Positions 61,171 to 64,000 of a stretch of 64,000 nucleotides of DNA are shown here, piece after piece. The DNA comes from Loxodes magnus (taxonomy: Eukaryota; Ciliophora; Karyorelictea; Loxodida; Loxodidae). The DNA lies in NCBI GenBank assembly GCA_946699065.1, contig CAMPDV010002162.1, positions 1 through 64,000 on the forward strand. Direction: 5' to 3'. The translations under genes were made by a program, and so were the position numbers. Below the pieces are notes generated by a model that was not told the origin of the DNA, did no database searches, and saw only the letters and a list, made by a program, of their open reading frames with translations. Numbering within the stretch: the stretch's first letter is position 1; every line of letters begins with the position of its first letter.

Positions 61171-62542
61171 GAAAAGTGAAGAAGTAAAGTAAGAAAAGAA
61201 TATCTAATGATAAGTTTGCGTAGCAAGCACTAAAATATAAGTTGGAATATCCAAAATGTTAGTAATAATGTCACTAAAACGAATCTGTATTCGATTAGTC
61301 AAGATATGCTTGTAGATGAAAGTTAGCCTATAGAAAAGTGAAGAAGTAAAGTAAGAAAAGAAGATAGAGTTTCAGTTTTAAGGAGTATGCTTTGAGAAGT
61401 AATAAGTATTTATAAAAGTGAATAAGTAATGTAAGAAAAGAATATCTAATGATAAGTTTGCGTAGCAAGCACTAAAATATAAGTTGGAATATCCAAAATG
61501 TTAGTAATAATGTCACTAAAACGAATCTGTATTCGATTAGTCAAGATATGCTTGTAGATGAAAGTTAGCCTATAGAAAAGTGAAGAAGTAAAGTAAGAAA
61601 AGAAGATAGAGTTTCAGTTTTAAGGAGTATGCTTTGAGAAGTAATAAGTATTTAGAAAAGTGAAGAAGTAAAGTAAGAAAAGAATATCTAATGATAAGTT
61701 TGCGTAGCAAGCACTAAAATATAAGTTGGAATATCCAAAATGTTAGTAATAATGTCACTAAAACGAATCTGTATTCGATTAGTCAAGATATGCTTGTAGA
61801 TGAAAGTTAGCCTATAGAAAAGTGAAGAAGTAAAGTAAGAAAAGAAGATAGAGTTTCAGTTTTAAGGAGTATGCTTTGAGAAGTAATAAGTATTTAGAAA
61901 AGTGAAGAAGTAAAGTAAGAAAAGAATATCTAATGATAAGTTTGCGTAGCAAGCACTAAAATATAAGTTGGAATATCCAAAATGTTAGTAATAATGTCAC
62001 TAAAACGAATCTGTATTCGATTAGTCAAGATATGCTTGTAGATGAAAGTTAGCCTATAGAAAAGTGAAGAAGTAAAGTAAGAAAAGAAGATAGAGTTTCA
62101 GTTTTAAGGAGTATGCTTTGAGAAGTAATAAGTATTTAGAAAAGTGAAGAAGTAAAGTAAGAAAAGAATATCTAATGATAAGTTTGCGTAGCAAGCACTA
62201 AAATATAAGTTGGAATATCCAAAATGTTAGTAATAATGTCACTAAAACGAATCTGTATTCGATTAGTCAAGATATGCTTGTAGATGAAAGTTAGCCTATA
62301 GAAAAGTGAAGAAGTAAAGTAAGAAAAGAAGATAGAGTTTCAGTTTTAAGGAGTATGCTTTGAGAAGTAATAAGTATTTATAAAAGTGAAGAAGTAAAGT
62401 AAGAAAAGAATATCTAATGATAAGTTTTCGTAGCAATCACTAAAATATATTTAAGAATATCCAAAATGTTAGTAATAATGTAATAATAACGAATCTGTAT
62501 TCGATTAGTCAAGATATGCTTGTAGATGAAAGTTAGCCTATA
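61171..62542. repeat. Homogenised dimer block, six L and five S
   Basis: L units start every 242 bp from 61171 to 62381. The first five are of the AAGTTGG/CACTAAAACG/CGATTAG type; the last (62381) has the TTTTCG, CAATC form and the hybrid core TAAAAGTGAAGAAGTAAAG. Confidence 0.92.
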
Positions 62543-63403
62543 GAAAAGTGAAGAAGTAAAGTAAGAAAAGAAGATAGAGTTTCAGTTTTAAGGAGTATGC
62601 TTTGAGAAGAAGAAGTAGTTAGAAAAGTGAAGAAGTAAAGTAAGAAAAGAAGATAGAGTTTCAGTTTTAAGGAGTATGCTTAGAGAAGTAATAATTATTC
62701 AGAAAAGTGAAGAAGTAAAGTAAGAAAAGAAGATAGAGTTTCAGTTTTAAGTAGTATGCTCTGAGAAGTATTAAGTATTTCGAAAAGTGAAGAAGTAAAG
62801 TAAGAAAAGAAGATAGAGTTTCAGTTTTAATATACTTAGAGAAGTAATAAGTATTTAGAAAAGTGAAGAAGTAAAGTAAGAAAAGAAGATAGAGTTTCAG
62901 TTTTAATATACTTAGAGAAGTAATAAGTATTTCGAAAAGTGAAGAAGTAAAGTAAGAAAAGAAGATAGAGTTTCAGTTTCAAGGAGTATGCTTTGAGAAG
63001 AAGAAGTAGTTAGAAAAGTGAAGAAGTAAAGTAAGAAAAGAAGATAGAGTTTCAGTTTAAGGAGTATGCTTTGAGAAGTAATAATTATTCAGAAAAGTGA
63101 AGAAGTAAAGTAAGAAAAGAAGATAGAGTTTCAGTTTTAAGTAGTATGCTCTGAGAAGTATTAAGTATTTCGAAAAGTGAAGAAGTAAAGTAAGAAAAGA
63201 AGATAGAGTTTCAGTTTTAATATACTTAGAGAAGTAATAAGTATTTAGAAAAGTGAAGAAGTAAAGTAAGAAAAGAAGATAGAGTTTCAGTTTTAATATA
63301 CTTAGAGAAGTAATAAGTATTTAGAAAAGTGAAGAAGTAAAGTAAGAAAAGAAGATAGAATTTCAGATTTAAGGAGTATGCTTTGAGAATTAATAAGTAT
63401 TTA
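62543..63403. repeat. 11-unit S cassette lacking h, with hybrid first unit
   Basis: Order d*-e-f-g-g'-i-j-f-g-g-b. The first unit (62543-62621) joins a class c left tail (GATAGAGTTTCAGTTTTAAG) to the class d right tail (AGAAGAAGAAGTAGTTA), a recombinant of a dimer S and a cassette d. Here the spacer also lacks the S-L dimer that usually precedes d. Confidence 0.92.
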
Positions 63404-64000
63404 GAAAAGTGAAGAAGTAAAGTAAGAAAAGAATATCTAATGATAAGTTTGCGTAGCAAGCACTAAAATATAAGTTGGAATATCCAAAATGTTAGTAATA
63501 ATGTCACTAAAACGAATCTGTATTCGATTAGTCAAGATATGCTTGTAGATGAAAGTTAGCCTATAGAAAAGTGAAGAAGTAAAGTAAGAAAAGAAGATAG
63601 AGTTTCAGTTTTAAGGAGTATGCTTTGAGAAGTAATAAGTATTTATAAAAGTGAATAAGTAATGTAAGAAAAGAATATCTAATGATAAGTTTGCGTAGCA
63701 AGCACTAAAATATAAGTTGGAATATCCAAAATGTTAGTAATAATGTCACTAAAACGAATCTGTATTCGATTAGTCAAGATATGCTTGTAGATGAAAGTTA
63801 GCCTATAGAAAAGTGAAGAAGTAAAGTAAGAAAAGAAGATAGAGTTTCAGTTTTAAGGAGTATGCTTTGAGAAGTAATAAGTATTTAGAAAAGTGAAGAA
63901 GTAAAGTAAGAAAAGAATATCTAATGATAAGTTTGCGTAGCAAGCACTAAAATATAAGTTGGAATATCCAAAATGTTAGTAATAATGTCACTAAAACGAA
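63404..64000. repeat. Dimer block running off the right end
   Basis: L 63404-63565, S 63566-63645, L 63646-63807, S 63808-63887, and the first 113 bp of another L (63888-64000). The window ends inside this L. Confidence 0.93.

Larger units (their letters stand above)
1..64000. repeat. Complex satellite array filling the whole window
   Basis: Every base can be assigned to one of two unit families that share a 30-bp C-free core: S (about 80 bp, roughly 420 copies) and L (162 bp, 189 complete plus two partial copies). All units lie head-to-tail in the same orientation; no inversion, unique spacer or inserted element was seen. Hand counts give one S unit 37 A, 22 T, 19 G and 2 C, and one L unit 27 G and 14 C, so GC is about 26% and the + strand is strongly G-over-C skewed. 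The + strand is full of stop codons from the core (TGA, TAA, TAA). The array continues past both window ends. Function is not shown by sequence; a eukaryotic heterochromatic satellite is the natural reading. Confidence 0.97.

Noticed and set aside
1-64000. CRISPR array
   Set aside because: A short conserved core followed by variable stretches superficially resembles repeats and spacers, but the spacers belong to a few recurring families, are 46-132 bp, and there are no cas genes or leader.
1-64000. Telomeric repeat array
   Set aside because: No TTAGGG, TTAGG or other short telomere-like run is present. TTTAAGGAG occurs once in many S units but never in short tandem.
1-64000. Transposon or retroelement origin of the L insertion
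   Set aside because: L tails have no terminal inverted repeats, target-site duplications or coding remnants. They share base-level similarity with S, so an internal origin explains them better.

Overview
The whole 64 kb window is one uninterrupted tandem satellite array. I see no protein-coding gene, RNA gene, transposon, telomeric repeat or unique sequence. A coding-free, head-to-tail, multi-level repeat of this size and low GC (about 26% from hand counts of the two basic units) points to heterochromatin of an AT-rich eukaryote: centromeric, pericentromeric, subtelomeric or from a sex/B chromosome. The species cannot be named from the sequence.

Building blocks. Every unit opens with a 30-bp C-free core (GAAAAGTGAAGAAGTAAAGT followed by AAGAAAAGAA), always in the same orientation. 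Unit S is about 80 bp: core plus a 46-50 bp tail. Unit L is 162 bp: core plus a 132-bp tail beginning TATCTAATGATAAG and ending AGTTAGCCTATA. By my parse there are 191 L units (189 whole, one cut at each end) and roughly 420 S units. S tails fall into classes, labelled here: a (GATAGAATTTCAGTTTTAAG); b (CAGATTTAAGG, GAATTAATAAG); c (GATAGAGTTTCAGTTTTAAG, usually followed by an altered core TAAAAGTGAATAAGTAATG); d (CAGATTTAAGG with AGAAGAAGAAGTAGTTA, 79 bp); e (GCTTAGAG, AATTATTCA); f (AGTAGTATGCTCTGAG, ends TATTTC); g (TTTTAATATACTTAGAG, 76 bp; g' ends TATTTC); h (GCTTTGTGTAG, ends ATTAC, 79 bp); i (CAGTTTCAAGG with AGAAGAAGAAGTAGTTA, 79 bp); j (CAGTTTAAGG, AATTATTCA, 79 bp).

Layout. (1) 1-3237: S-L dimers (242 bp) interrupted by two 7-unit S runs. 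(2) 3238-18485: an almost pure 242-bp dimer field with higher-order periods of 1694 bp (7 dimers) and then 484 bp (2 dimers), plus two L-L junctions near its right end. (3) 18486-28669: S runs of 10, 7, 5 and 2 units alternate with short dimer blocks, in an irregular period of about 2.1-2.3 kb. (4) 28670-37003: five complete 12-unit, 940-bp S cassettes. (5) 37004-47834: dimers punctuated by 3-unit g-h-b remnants and one full cassette. (6) 47835-57350: six head-to-tail copies of a 1586-bp higher-order repeat (940-bp cassette + L-S-L-S-L). (7) 57351-64000: three 861-bp cassettes that have all lost unit h, separated by homogenised 242-bp dimers.

How it fits together. The hierarchy is about 80 bp -> 242 bp (S+L), and about 80 bp -> 390 bp (5-unit block) -> 940 bp (two 5-unit blocks + h-b) -> 1586 bp. 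L itself looks like an old, diverged S-type dimer whose first 30 bp has stayed identical to S. Shared indels, mosaic L haplotypes and recombinant cores are what unequal crossing-over and gene conversion would leave. Only two private indels were noticed in 64 kb. The array runs off both ends of the window.
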